Source: Astragalus membranaceus (lineage: Eukaryota; Streptophyta; Magnoliopsida; Fabales; Fabaceae). Taken from it: a stretch of DNA of 64,000 nucleotides. This document shows, one piece after another, positions 10,848-23,395 of this stretch (position 1 is its first letter; every line of letters begins with the position of its first letter). The notes under the pieces were generated by a model that saw only the letters and a list, made by a program, of their open reading frames with translations, did not search any database and was not told the DNA's origin. A program made the position numbers and the translations under genes. The stretch lies in NCBI GenBank assembly GCA_039519185.1, contig CM076851.1, positions 51,380,751 to 51,444,750 of the forward strand, written 5' to 3'.

Positions 10848-11616
10848 GTAAAACATAATGATCATAAAAATGGTTCAATTAATCTTACCTTATTATTCAT
10901 ATTTCTTTTCAAAAAGCAAATGAAGTTTAGTAGTAAATCAAGAACACGTTTATACAAGAGATCAACACCTTATTATTCATATTTCTTCTCATGAGGTTCT
11001 TATATTTAGAAGGAACATTGACAAACAGTTGCTTCTTCAAAGCATGAGACATGGCAATTTTCGTTTTACTTTCATTTTGGTTTTTCATTTTCCTTTCCCC
11101 TTTCATTTTCATTTGCCCTTTCATTTATGTTCATCTTCTTCTTCAATTTTGTTATTGTTAACTTGCATTTTTAGGTTTGGGATTTCAGGGTTTCGTTAAT
11201 GTATGTTTTTTTTCCAGAATATAGGCATCTCAGTCTTACAATGAAACTACAATTTGAGGGTGTTAGGATTTTAGGGTTTTGTTAATGTATGCTTTTCTCC
11301 AAAAAAAATTCCTCATTTGACCCATTTTTGATTTTTAGGGATTTTTCGGTTTGGATAAGTCCATTTGACATGATACAAACATATAAGGTTTTAGCTTGAA
11401 TCACATAACCTGTTTGAATCACACAACCTTACTTCTAACAATATTAAATAGCTTGAGATCAACTTGCTAAGAGATAGATAATTATTTCAACTATTTTCCT
11501 TTAGTATTTGTTTTATTGAGATCAGCCACTATTCATTTAAATGAGTTTAGTATCTATTTGTTGTCAGTCATGGCACTATTAATTTTAATGAGTTCATTTT
11601 CTATTTGTTGTTAGTC

Positions 11617-11685
11617 ATGGCACGCAAGATCGACACTCTCAAAAGCCTTAATCCATCAAAGGATTTATGGAAAATTGCAATTTGA
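11617..11685 (+). pseudogene. Captured replication protein A1-like N-terminus (DUF223 type)
   Basis: ATG followed by MARKIDTLKSLNPSKDLWKI, A, I, then TGA. This closely resembles the start of plant RPA 70-kDa-like proteins, including the DUF223/RPA1 paralogues frequent in legumes and in Helitrons. Only 22 codons remain; beyond them is a GA/CG-rich stretch (11686-11760) unlike RPA. The sequence just upstream, including CATGGCAC, is duplicated at about 11541-11575. Confidence 0.75.
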
Positions 11686-12236
11686 GAGACGGCGACGGGG
11701 CGGCAACGGGAAGCAACGGGAGACGGCGACAAGAGCGGCGATCACAGTGATAGCGACGGGGATTCACTTTAATGGTATGTTCCCACTTTCACTAACATTC
11801 AATTTGATTTTGGGGCCATGAGTCAAATTCAAGTCATCTATATATCTGCTCATGAACAGTAGAAATATAACTTCTTGGGGTCATGTGTGGAATGTGGATT
11901 AGGATTACTAAAGTGCTATTTCTATTTTTTTTAATCTTGCAGGGGATGGAATTTGGTTGCAGAGTAATACAAGCCAATTTTGGACTCTTGCAAATCAAGA
12001 GGGTTGCTATCTCATCCTAAATGGAACTTTCCTGCTTCAATAGGTATTTAATCGTTGAACTTCTCCAAAGATCCCATTTCTATTGTCATGACAACTGTTG
12101 TTGCTATTTCAACCGTATATACATGTGCTGCTGTTATTCTTGGAAGCTTACTATGTGCTTAACTTGGTGGTACAAAATTGGATAGGATTTTTTATATTTA
12201 TATGAGTGTGCTTGCTTATTTTTTACTTAATTCCCT

Positions 12237-12765
<529 letters not shown>

Positions 12766-14836
12766 TCTACAAACTCATTGGCTATGTTTCATATCTATTT
12801 TGATACGCTCTTCTTGTTTTCTTATGGCCCTTCCCTATTTGCACTGTCTTATTGGATATTGTTGCGCCCGAAAAAGTCCCCGAGGGAGAACCTTCCTCGT
12901 TCACAACTTTTCCTAAGACAATGAAGCCGCCACCAATATTTATTAAGGAAAATATTAGGAAAACCTTTTTTGGAAAGCGGTTGGTCTTGCGAAACTAGAG
13001 AATAGGGTTCGGGGGTCGGTTACGCGCAGGGAAGGTGTTAGCACCCCACACGTCCTCTCTACTGAGAGGGAACCTTTAATTAAATGTCTGGTTTTAGTGT
13101 GTTGACTTGAAAATACTTAATTTTTCCTCTCTACTTCTTATTGGAAAACTCTTAATGAAAATCTTTATTTATTATGAAAAAAGAGGGAAAAACGGGTTTT
13201 TAGAAAAAAACGCTTGACGGGACATGGCCCGCTCCTACGTATCTCCCAGTGCGATGGAGAACTCAAAGCTACGTAGTTCTTCTTTGTCCTGAAAAGGTTT
13301 TTGTCTTTTATCTTTTTAGTGAGTTTTCGAAATAGGACGAGCATTTAGTGAATGATTAAACTAACCAAGGTTATGGGTAATCACCGCTAAGTACTCTTGA
13401 AAATGAGAGTCACTACCGCCAGTCAGACGAACAAAGGCTCTGATTGACTATTAGTAGCGACTCGTTTTTATTTGTTCTTTAGAAAGGGGTTTTCGAAGGA
13501 GATTGATTGGCACGAATGATCAAACTAACAAAAGTTATGGGTGATCATCGCTTGTTGTTCTTTTGGGAAAGAAAGACATCGCCACCAATGGCTAGACGAA
13601 CAAAGGTTCTGATTAACTACTAGCGACGATGGGTTGAAAATGATTTTAGAAAGGAAAATGTTTTTGTTCTGAAAATGATCTTGGTTTGCAAAAGTGATTC
13701 TTTTTTGTTACGAAAATAACTCTTTTTTGTTATGCAACTGCTAATTTTTATGGTTGCGCTTGACGAGAACGTGGCTCGCTCCTACGTATCCCAAATGGGA
13801 ATCAAAGCGACGTAGTTCTAACGGGCCATGAAAATGAAGGTCTTTTTGATGATGTTTTGGAAAATGAAGAGCGTTCATAATGATCAAGCTAACAAAGGTT
13901 ATGGGTGATCATTACTAACACTTGCCATGATTTTTGATGCTTGGGAAAATATCATTTGAAATTGAAAGCATTCATGATAATCAAACTAACAAAGGTTATG
14001 GGTGATTATCACTAGCACTTCATTGTTAATAATTATGCAAGCAGAGGCTTCGCAAGACTACTAACAAAGTTTTTGATTTTGAAGAGTTTTCGCAATTTGA
14101 TTAATTTTGTTCGGGGAAACATTTATCCATCATTTGGAAAAAAAAGGGTTTGTAAAAAAAAATAAGTTCTCTAAGGGAAAAGAAACGAAATTTTAAAAAA
14201 AAGAAACAGGGGGCGTAGTAGTAAAATAAGGGTGTAAATAAAAGGAGGGCTGTATTATTAAAAGGGGGGTGTAATCAGCGAGCCCGATTTATTTTTGAAC
14301 TGGGCTGGGCGTTTGGAAACTATGGGCTTGCGAGGGGGAGGCGCGCGAAGTAAACAGGGAGGTGCGAATAAGATTCTGAAAAATAAAAAAATGTGAAAAG
14401 ACCAAACTGCCCCTGCGTTATACTATATAAACCTAAACCAAAAATGGAAACCCTAATTTTGCTTCTTTCCTCTCACACGGCGCCCACACCCCCCAAATGT
14501 TCAAACCCTAAAAAATTTCCTCTCTCTCTCCTTAGCCGTACGCCGTATCCCACTCTCTCCTGACCTTAATCTTCTTCTCCTCTCTCACAGACCGTATCCT
14601 CCTCTCTCTCCCCTAGCTTCGATCTCCCCCCTCAAACCTACCCAGATTTCGATCTTCTCTCCTCACCAAGCCGTACCTTCATTTTTTTGCAGAGAGAGGG
14701 TGAGATGTGCAGAAAACGAGAACGTGAGAGAAAGGGAGAAAGAGTGGAGAAAGGGGGAGGGGACGGGTATGGTGTTTCTGTTTTGAAAGGTGGTGGTTGT
14801 TGGGTGGTGCGACGGTGGGTGGATGGTTCGCGAGGA

Positions 14837-16133
14837 TGTTAGGACTTTGGCAAGTCTACCAATTGTCGTCGCAAGTAATAAAATACGGTAAGTAACCGGT
14901 CGATTCCACAGGGATTGTGTTTTATTATCAATAAGCAAGTAAATTAATCCTTAGACGTAATAGTTGGACGAAAAGTGAAGTAACGGTAGAATAAAGCAAA
15001 CGTCTGTAAACAATAAAATAAAAGCGATTAGGGGTCGAATCTCCTCCCCTCGCCTATCCTATGATCCTTCAGTTAATCTCAAATTGGTTGTTTAAATTAC
15101 CAGATTCAATTCACAAAATTAGGTTAAGGACAATCCTTTGCCCCAAAACCCCTTTTACCTAATTGAGAAACCCTAATCCCTTAGGTGATTCATGCCAACA
15201 GGTAAAGCAATAAACGCAAGAAATAGAGAATTCACATATCCAATCCCATATTCCTATGGTGATCACAAGTATGTGATCTACTACCCCATATCAAGAATGT
15301 AACCCATATCCCTATGTGATCACAAACCCTAATTCATTACAACTAGCATATGTAGAAGTAAAGCATTACACAAAGAGGCATAGACTTATGATAAATTAAC
15401 CAAACAACTGAATCAACCATAACAAAGTAATCAATAGATAGGTTTGGGGAGAGTCATCTCTCCCTAATCAAAACAAACTACATGGACAACATCAAGGAAA
15501 GAGAAGATAGAAATAAGGAGAAGTTACACATAGAGGAATCCATGAGAAGTCTTCAAAACCTTGTTCCCAAGTGATTAGAAGCTCCCAAAAACGCCCCCAG
15601 CTGCTGCTCCAAAGTGTGGCTCAGATCCCAAGACGAAGTCCTTTGCAAAATTGCTGAAACAGCTTTAAAAACCCTAATTTTTACGCACCATCGCGACGCG
15701 GCCCGTGGCCGTCGCGTCGCGACAAATGACAGAAACTTCAGGTCTCGCAAAACTGCTCCAGGTCGCGTCGCGAACCCTCCTGGTCGCGACGCGAAGAATG
15801 ACAGAAAGTTCTGGCTTGTAAAATTCCTCCAGATCGCGTCGCGAAACCTCCTGATCGCGACGCGAAGAATGACAGAAAGTTCTGGCTTGCAAAATTCCTC
15901 CAGATTGCTGCATTTCCGGGCAAGTGTCTGGTTCGCCGAAAGATGCCACAACCAATTAAGAGGTCTTCAAGTCCCATTTAGCTCCAAAAGTGAAGGAATA
16001 ACTTACAATTGAACTTCCTACTACAATGATCTAAAACTGAACTAAATCCCAGATAATGACTGTTATACAATAAAAACCCTGCACAATTGGTCCTAAAAAT
16101 GCCTAACTTACATCATATGACTGGGAGTCAACA
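14837..16133. mobile_element. Solo-LTR-like element inside the Ogre 3' LTR
   Basis: 1,297 bp starting TGTTAGGACTTTGG and ending GAGTCAACA, flanked by GAGGA on both sides (14832-14836, 16134-16138). The other Ogre LTR (45637-45660) is uninterrupted and has GAGGA once, so the borders are exact. TG...CA ends and a 5-bp duplication indicate an LTR, and no internal region is present. The CGCAAGTAATAAAA start resembles LTRs of other plant retrotransposons. The family is not assigned. Confidence 0.9.
15720..15912. repeat. 72-bp CpG-rich tandem repeat in the solo LTR
   Basis: ATGACAGAAA recurs at 15726, 15798 and 15869 (periods 72 and 71). Each unit carries palindromic TCGCGTCGCGAA / TCGCGACGCGAA words and CTCCAG. 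Just under three copies. Confidence 0.85.
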
Positions 16134-18077
16134 GAGGAGAGAGAGAAACTGAAGGGGAAAAGCGATGTTGGTGAGAGAGGGAAACACGGTGGTGAGGAGG
16201 TGTTTATGGTTGATGGCCGCGAGTTATGGTGGCTGTTGGGGTTGGTGGCTGGCGGAGAGGGACGGCCGTTTGGTGGTGGCCGTGGGAAAGGGGGCGTTTT
16301 TGTGGTTGCAGGAGGTGAGGGGGTGCTGTAAGTGGAGTACGGCGGTGGTGCGGCGTTTGGTGGTTCAGGCGTACGCGGTGGTGCGGCGTTTGGTGGTGGC
16401 CGTTTGGGAGGTGGTAGCAGCGGTGACTGGTCGTGGGGGGTGTTGTTGATGGACGGTGGTGGTGTGGTACGAAGAGGGTGAGGCTCACGGCGGTGGCCAC
16501 CGTAGACGGTGGCCGAAGGTAAAAAACTTCTCCTTTTTTTTTCTTGTATCCCCTCGCTGCATCCTCTCCCTCTCCCTACATACCGTTATCCCCTCTTTCT
16601 TTTTTCCCAGACCCTAGATCGATTTTTGAAGGATTAAAATGCTGTTTGAGGTTTGTTTTTGTTCCTGATATTGAAATGAAAACCTAATTCATTACTTACC
16701 CTAATCTATTTACAGTTACGGACTGCTTTGATTAAAAAAAGATATATATACACAAACAGTTTTTGACATAAGCATCGGATTAGTCACATTTCATACCAGC
16801 CAAACTGAAACATCATACAACATATGAATGCCTAAAAAATTTCATTTAAGAACCCAACCTTTTACTCCAGCTTCTGAAAATGCTCCCTGGTATTCACGTT
16901 GGACAGTTTTAACTTTGTATCTCTGTGTGCATATGGCGGTGTTTGCTGTGTGTATATTGCCATGTGTGCATATGGTTCTGTTTGTTACTATATCTTTTGT
17001 GTTGCTTCCCAGAATTTTCCCCTCTTTGCTTCTGATTGCCTATTGTATTTATAGCTGAAATTGCATAGGTTGATGCACTGTGTGATCAATTTTTCCTGAA
17101 ACTTTGATTTGTATTTTCTCAAAATGTTTCATGTTTTGGTGCTCTAAACTTTTTTTCAGACAATTCCTTGTTTCAAGCTTCTGCATCATTCACGAAAATA
17201 GCTTCATTTGACCCACCTTCCTAACCTCTCTTTTTTGTGTATCTGTTCAGAGGGACAGGAATACAAAGGAAAGAATGACCACCTATTTGGAGCTTTGGGG
17301 CCTATGTCTACTGCTGCCACAAATTGGATTTTTCCCCTTGTTTGTACTGCTGGCTTTTGGGTTGCTGTGATGCAGAGTGGAGCAGTGGAGCAGCATGAGG
17401 CAGCACATGTTTTTTTTTTTGCCTAAAACATCAAAAGCCAAGAGGCAAGGAGAAGGGCCCTTTGACCCTATTATCAAATTACATTCTGGTTGCAATCCTC
17501 AGCAGGCTGCGCCCTGCTTGCAGATATTTTGTACCTTTTTTTTAATTAATTAATTTTTTGTAAAAAGAGTTGACTCTTTTTCTTTTTGGTACTATTCTTC
17601 TGTTTTTTTTTTAATTTCTTTGTTTGTATATGTAACAAAATCAAAAAAAGGACAGCTAATAAAAAAAACTGATTTTATCTTATTACTATTATTTATTATT
17701 ATTTTTTTACTAATAACTGAAAGAAGCGGTAAAATAAACGCGCACTGATGCAATTCGACTCGAAACGGAACGCGTGCTCGCCTTAAGACTAGGAACGCGT
17801 ACGCGATTTGAATACGCACGCGTGTACGTTATTAAAACCGATTTCATTCTATCCTCACTTTTCTAAAAACGGTAAGATAACGCGTAGTGACGCAACTACT
17901 CACACGACTCGAAACCAAACGTGCGCTCGCGTTGTTTATTATTTTATTATTTATATTTGGATTCCTTTTTTTTGAAAATAACGAGCGCCAAACAAAATCG
18001 TCGCACGAGAGCGCCAAAGACACCCGCGTTTAGAACAAAATGCTTTCCAATTAGTCGGACAAAATTAGGCTATGACA

Positions 18078-18090
18078 GCTCCCCCTCTTT
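18078..18090 (-). promoter_or_regulatory. Ogre polypurine tract
   Basis: AAAGAGGGGGAGC on the minus strand, directly before the 3' LTR. It shows that the element reads leftwards. Confidence 0.85.
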
Positions 18091-19785
18091 ATTCGGATTT
18101 TATCAAGAAATATGAATTGGCCGAGACATACTTCGAAGATAAAATACGAATAAAGAATTCAGAAATTATACTAATTTTGTCTACTTGGAGAAGCCCGAAT
18201 TTTCTTTTTCTTTTTCTCCTCTTTTTAGTATCAGCACTTGGAGCATCGATAAGGAAACAGTAAATGAACACTGACATGCAGGCAGAAAAGGTAAACTGGG
18301 CACTTGCGTGCATACAGAAAAGGTAAAATGGGCACTTGCATGCAGAAAGCGGTAAATTGCCCAGGCTGCCTAAATCCTGTAATCCTTAAACGAACTCTTG
18401 ACGAATCCGAGTTTGCACGTGGCTTTGAGGAGCACGCATCCTAAGAATCTCTGGTCTTTCGAGCGACCGGGGGGATCGTTATCAGCTCCGGAACTGATAT
18501 ACAGATCAATGCACGGCGTCCACTGTATCTTAGGCTGATACAACTATTCCGTTGAACCTCACATGGGGCTGCGGTCCATCGCGTTGCTCGTACACGATGT
18601 GAGACCTGGGCAGAAGGGAGCGATGATCTCTCTGGGCTCCAATCCGCAATGCGCGCCTGAGCGCTCTTTTTTCTTTTCTCTTCTTTCTCTTCCTTTTTTT
18701 TGTTTCTCTCTTTTCCTTTTTTGAACTCCCAACTCGGGGGAGCATTTTCTGGAATCTGAAGGCGAGCATTAACATCGCGGTGTTTATCCTCTCTCACTTG
18801 TCTGCAGCTGAAAAATGAGCCCATACATGCAATGCAAATGCCGTGATTGCCATTTTCTTTTTCTTTTTCTTATGATGAATGTAATGTAAATGCCTGAATT
18901 TCTCTTTTCTTTGCTTTATTATTATTATTATTTTCTATGTCTGATGAGTGCATGATTTTATGCTTGGTGAATGTAATGCATGACTTTATTTGTTTATTGC
19001 TCTTTTGCTTTTTTAACCTTTTCTTTTCTCTTTTTTTTTTTATTTTTTCATATATATTTTTCTTTTGTGCTCTTTTGCTCTTTTGGCTTTTCCTTTGCTG
19101 GTCCGACCCACTCGCGGGACTTGCGTTGTGAGACACCATGATTATCTATGATAGTTATTCGGGAGCCGAGCTTCGTCCTCTTGTTTTAATGCAATCAGCG
19201 CTTCTTATTTGATTTTTGTGAGCTTACTTGACTGAAAGATCGTCTCTTTTTGTTGTCATTTTCAAAAATTTCGCAATGATCTTAATGCTATGACTTATGC
19301 ACGTTTCCATGATTTATTTATCATCTACCATAAAACGTAGTTTAAAATCAGCAATGAAAAGAAAGCAATGATAAGACAGCAAACTGGTAGAGTGAAAAAT
19401 TTGGACTTTTATTCATACGGGAGTCAGACGCGCAGAATGTCACGCTGACTGAAAAGGGTACATTGGAAATTTTCCTGAAACTAAGAAAAAGAAAAAGGAG
19501 AAGGGACGCAGCAGATCTTATGAATATTCTTTGTCTCTGGAGCGTTCGATGCCAACCGCTCATACTTATAGCCTTGATCACCCTTTTATCCAAGCTTTTG
19601 GAAGCACTGCTTGCCCCTTTTCTTTTTATGTCCAACTTTTCTGACCCTAATTTTTGCCTGGATCGCCCTTTTGGGTTTTCAATCCACTGGGTCGCTCAAT
19701 TTTGCCTAGGCCGCCCTTTCGGGTTTTCAACCCAGCGAGCTGATTCTTGCTTGGATCATCTTTCTCTTTTTTCTATATATTTCTT
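18091..19785 (-). other. Ogre 3' untranslated region
   Basis: Between the end of integrase and the polypurine tract. No coding frame is recognised. It holds the inverted 32-bp-type array (18275-18365), pyrimidine-rich runs and repeated GGGTTTTCAA(T/C)CCA words (19660-19740). Confidence 0.7.
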
Positions 19786-20640
19786 TTAGGCATAGTACTT
19801 CTTGACTGCATCTGAGTTCACTGGGAGTGGGAGGTCTTCACCATCCATTTTTGTGAGGATTAATGCCCCTCCAGAGAATGCTTTCTTCACCACATAAGGT
19901 CCTTCATAATTAGGGGTCCATTTTCCCCCGGAATCTTTTTGGATAGGCAGGATTTTCTTGAGCACTAGGTCTCCCTCCTGAAACTGTCGAGGACGAACGT
20001 TCTTCTCAAAAGCCTTCCTCATTCTTTGCTGGTACAACTGCCCATGGCACAGAGCGACTACTCTCTTTTCTTCAATGAGATTCAACTGATCTAGACGAGC
20101 TTGAACCCATTCTGCTTCTTCTAATTTTGTTTCCATTAGCACCCGTAGGGAGGGTATCTCAACTTCAATAGGGAGGCCTGCTTCCGACCCATACACCAAA
20201 GAGAAGGGAGTTGCCCCGGTTGAGGTACGCACTGAGGTACGATACCCGTGCAAAGCAAAAGGAAGCATCGCGTGCCAATCTTTGTAGGTTACTACCATCT
20301 TTTGCACAATCCTCTTAATATTCTTATTGGCTGCTTCGACTGCCCCGTTCATCTTAGGACGGTATGGAGAAGAGTTATGATGTTTGATCTTAAACTCTGT
20401 GCACAATTCTTTCATCATTTTACTATTCAGATTGCTACCATTGTCCGTGATGATTTTATCCGGGAGACCATAGCGACACACCAGGTCCTTCTTTACAAAC
20501 TTGGCAACCACAGAACTAGTTATGCTGGAATATGAAGCAGCTTCAACCCATTTGGTGAAGTAATCAATTGCAACTAGGATGAAGCGGTGCCCGTTTGACG
20601 CCTTGGGCTCTATGAGACCAATGAAGCCGGTGGCACGTGT
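19786..20640 (-). pseudogene. Ogre integrase catalytic core, first catalytic segment deleted
   Basis: From about 20640 the frame reads GLIEPKASNGHRFILVAIDY, FTKWVEAASY, then DKIITDNGSNL (second catalytic Asp), NGAVEAANKNI (catalytic Glu), and the C-terminal GDLVLKKI...GPYVVKKAF module, ending at 19786. No chromodomain follows, as expected for the Tat/Ogre lineage. The residues that normally join the zinc-binding HHCC part to GLIEP, which include the first catalytic Asp, are missing, and the frame changes at about 20630-20640. The deletion seems to be roughly 50 bp. The integrase should be inactive. Confidence 0.88.
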
Positions 20641-23190
20641 ATGTGATCGGCATAAATCTGGCATTTGTGGCACTTTCTTACAAAACTGTAGCAGTCTGAC
20701 TCCATCTGCAGCCAATAGTAGCCAGCCCTTAATATCTTCCTTGCCATAGTATGCCCGTTGGAATGAGTCCCAAACGAGCCCTCATGCACTTCCCTCATGA
20801 TCCTATCTGCTTCCTCCTTTGCCACACACCTAAGGAGTACTTTATCATGATTCCTCTTGTAAAGCACCTCGCCACTCAGGAAGAAATTCATTGACAGTCT
20901 TCTAAGTGTTCTTTTATCATTTTCCGGTGCCCCTGGAGGATACTCTCTGTTCAGGATATACTGCTTGATGTCATGATAACAAGGTTTATCATTTCCGCTA
21001 TCTTCAATTGCTGCGCAGGAGTAGGAGTGTGCCGGCAAACCTCGATGCTGGATTCTGATCTGGGTCAAGTCCTTATCACAATTGATATTAAACATTGAAG
21101 CTAAAGTGGCCAGTGCATCAGCCAACTGATTCTCTCTGCGAGGGAGATGTTGAAATGTGATTTCTTCGAAGGACTCAACCATTTCTCGGATGTAGTCTCT
21201 GTACAGTATCAACTCAGGATCTCTGGCTTCCCAATCTCCGTTCACTTGATGGATAACTAGGGCCGAGTCTCCATACACATCTAATCTTTTAACTTTCCAG
21301 TCTAGAGCTGCCTGAATACCCATAATACATGCCTCGTACTCCGCAATATTATTTGTGACATAGAAGCTCAATCTAGTAGTGAATGGTATGAAGCGATTGT
21401 CAGGGGACACTAGCACTGCCCCAGCCCCGTGCCCATAGCTGTTGGAAGCACCGTCGAACACTACTCTCCACCTTTCATTCTCTGGGGACCTTCCTTCTTC
21501 AAATAAAGCCATAATGTCCTCATCTGGGAAATCGCACTGCATCGACTGGTAATCTTCAATAGGCTGATGTGCCAAGTACTCAGCTAGCGCACTACCTTTG
21601 ATGGCCTTCTGAGTGACATAAAGAAGATCATATTCTGACAACTGCATCTGCCATCTGGCAATTCTTCCTGTAAGCGCAGGCTTCTCGAAGATATACTTGA
21701 TAGGATCCATCTTTGACACCAACCAAGTGGTGTGACTTAACATGTATTGCCTCAAGCGATGAGCAGCCCAAGCCAAGGCGCAACAAGTCTTTTCTAGTAA
21801 CGAATACCTCGTCTCACAATCGGTGAACTTCTTGCTCAGATAATAAATTGCGTGCTCTTTCTTGCCAGTTTCGTCATGTTGTCCTAACACACAACCCATT
21901 GAATTTTCTAGCACGGTCAGGTACAGGATCAAAGGTCTGCCATGCACCGGAGGCATTAAAACAGGCAGATCTTGTAGGTACTTCTTAATCTTCTCAAAAG
22001 CTTCTTGGCAATCATCGTTCCACTTAGTCTCTTGATTCTTGCACAGCAATTTGAAAATCGGCTCACATGTGGCAGTTAGCTGGAAGATAAACCTGGAAAT
22101 GTAGTTCAGTCTTCCGAGAAAACCCCGAATTTCTTTTTCTGTCTTAGGAGCAGGCATCTCGAGATTTGCACGCACTTTGTCTGGGTCAACCTCTATCCCC
22201 TTTTGACTGACAATAAACCCCAATAGTTTTCCTGATCTCACCCCAAAGGTGCATTTAGCTGGATTTAACCTGAGCTTGAACTTTCTCAACCGTTCAAAGA
22301 GCTTCCGCAAATTAACAACATGCTCTTCGTCTGTTCTCGACTTTGCGATCATATCGTCCACGTACACCTCGATCTCTTTGTGCATCATATCGTGGAACAA
22401 CGTGACCATAGCTCTTTGGTAAGTAGCGCCGGCATTCTTCAACCCAAACGGCATGACCTGATAGCAGAACGTTCCCCAGAGAGTTGTGAAAGTAGTCTTC
22501 TCCATATCCTCAGGAGCCATTTTAATCTGATTATACCCTGAATACCCGTCCATGAAGGAGAAAAGGGAGTGCTTTGATGTGCTGTCTACTAGGACATCAA
22601 TATGAGGCAAGGGAAAATCGTCTTTGGGACTGGCACGATTCAGATCTCTGTAATCGACACACATTCTAACTTTTCCATCCTTTTTGGGCACTGGCACAAT
22701 GTTAGCCACCCACTGTGGATACTTGGCTACGGCTAGGAAACCAGCGTCAAATTGTTTCTTCACTTCGTCTCTGATCTTTAAAGACATCTCAGGCTTCTTC
22801 CTCCTTAGCTTCTGTTTAACCGGAGGGCACCCAGACTTGACTGGCAGCTTGTGCATCACTATATCAGTATCTAACCCGGGCATATCCTCATACGACCATG
22901 CAAATACATCAATGTAGTCACGTAGGAGTTGAACCAACTTCTCATGCTCACTCTTTTTCATTGAAGTGCCAACCTTGACTTCTTTCTTTTTGCCCTCTGT
23001 GCCTAAATTGATGACCTCAATAGTTTCCCCATGTGGCTGAATAACCTTTTCTTCTTGCTCAACCATTCTCATCAATTCCGGAGGAGTTTCCCAGTCATCC
23101 TCGGCATCCTTCTCAGCTTGATTAACGGGGTAATCAAAATTAACATATGGACCGTTGGCCTCATTATTTTCAGAGGTATTCATTTTAGAT
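20610..23190 (-). pseudogene. Ogre reverse transcriptase - RNase H - archaeal-type RNase H - integrase zinc finger
   Basis: An open frame of about 860 codons after the inferred splice acceptor. Landmarks: VPVPKKDGKVRMCVDYRDLN and MPFGLKNAGATYQ; catalytic YVDDM; first RNase H around LTVLENSMGCVLGQHDETGK; second RNase H at VVFDGASNSYGHGAGAVLVS through NNIAEYEACIMGI and YGDSALVIHQ; integrase HHCC ending CHKCQ. Two RNase H domains mark the Tat/Ogre lineage. The frame stops at 20610 because of the integrase deletion. The RT and RNase H parts themselves look undamaged. A Met at 23285 lies within the inferred intron. Confidence 0.92.
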
Positions 23191-23395
23191 CTGCATTTGC
23201 GAGAATAGAAAAGCAATGAACAAGCAAAAATAGAGACACAAAACGAAGACGCAAAAAGGCTATTTTTATTCATATGAGAATTCAAAACTACATTTTGTCG
23301 ATAGATGATATCTTAAAAGAAAACATGCATGCCCCTACGAAACTGTCCTAAGGCCTTGGGCAGAGCCAGAGGATTTGCATTACAAAGATCATTAC
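23191..23395 (-). other. Putative Ogre pro-RT intron
   Basis: On the minus strand a GTAATG donor at 23395 overlaps the gag-pro stop, and GCAAATGCAG is an acceptor ending at 23191. Removing these 205 bp joins the pro frame to the RT frame in phase with no stop. Introns at this place are a known feature of Ogre elements. The exact donor is inferred; another GTAATG lies about 15 bp further on. Confidence 0.65.

Larger units (their letters stand above)
12860..18077 (-). repeat. Ogre 3' LTR, interrupted by a solo-LTR-like element
   Basis: 5,218 bp in total: 3,916 bp of LTR colinear with 43655-47602, plus a 1,297-bp insertion and its 5-bp duplication (14837-16138). Confidence 0.93.

Noticed and set aside
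15553..16012. 132-codon frames on both strands
   Set aside because: Generated by the CpG-rich tandem repeat in the solo LTR.
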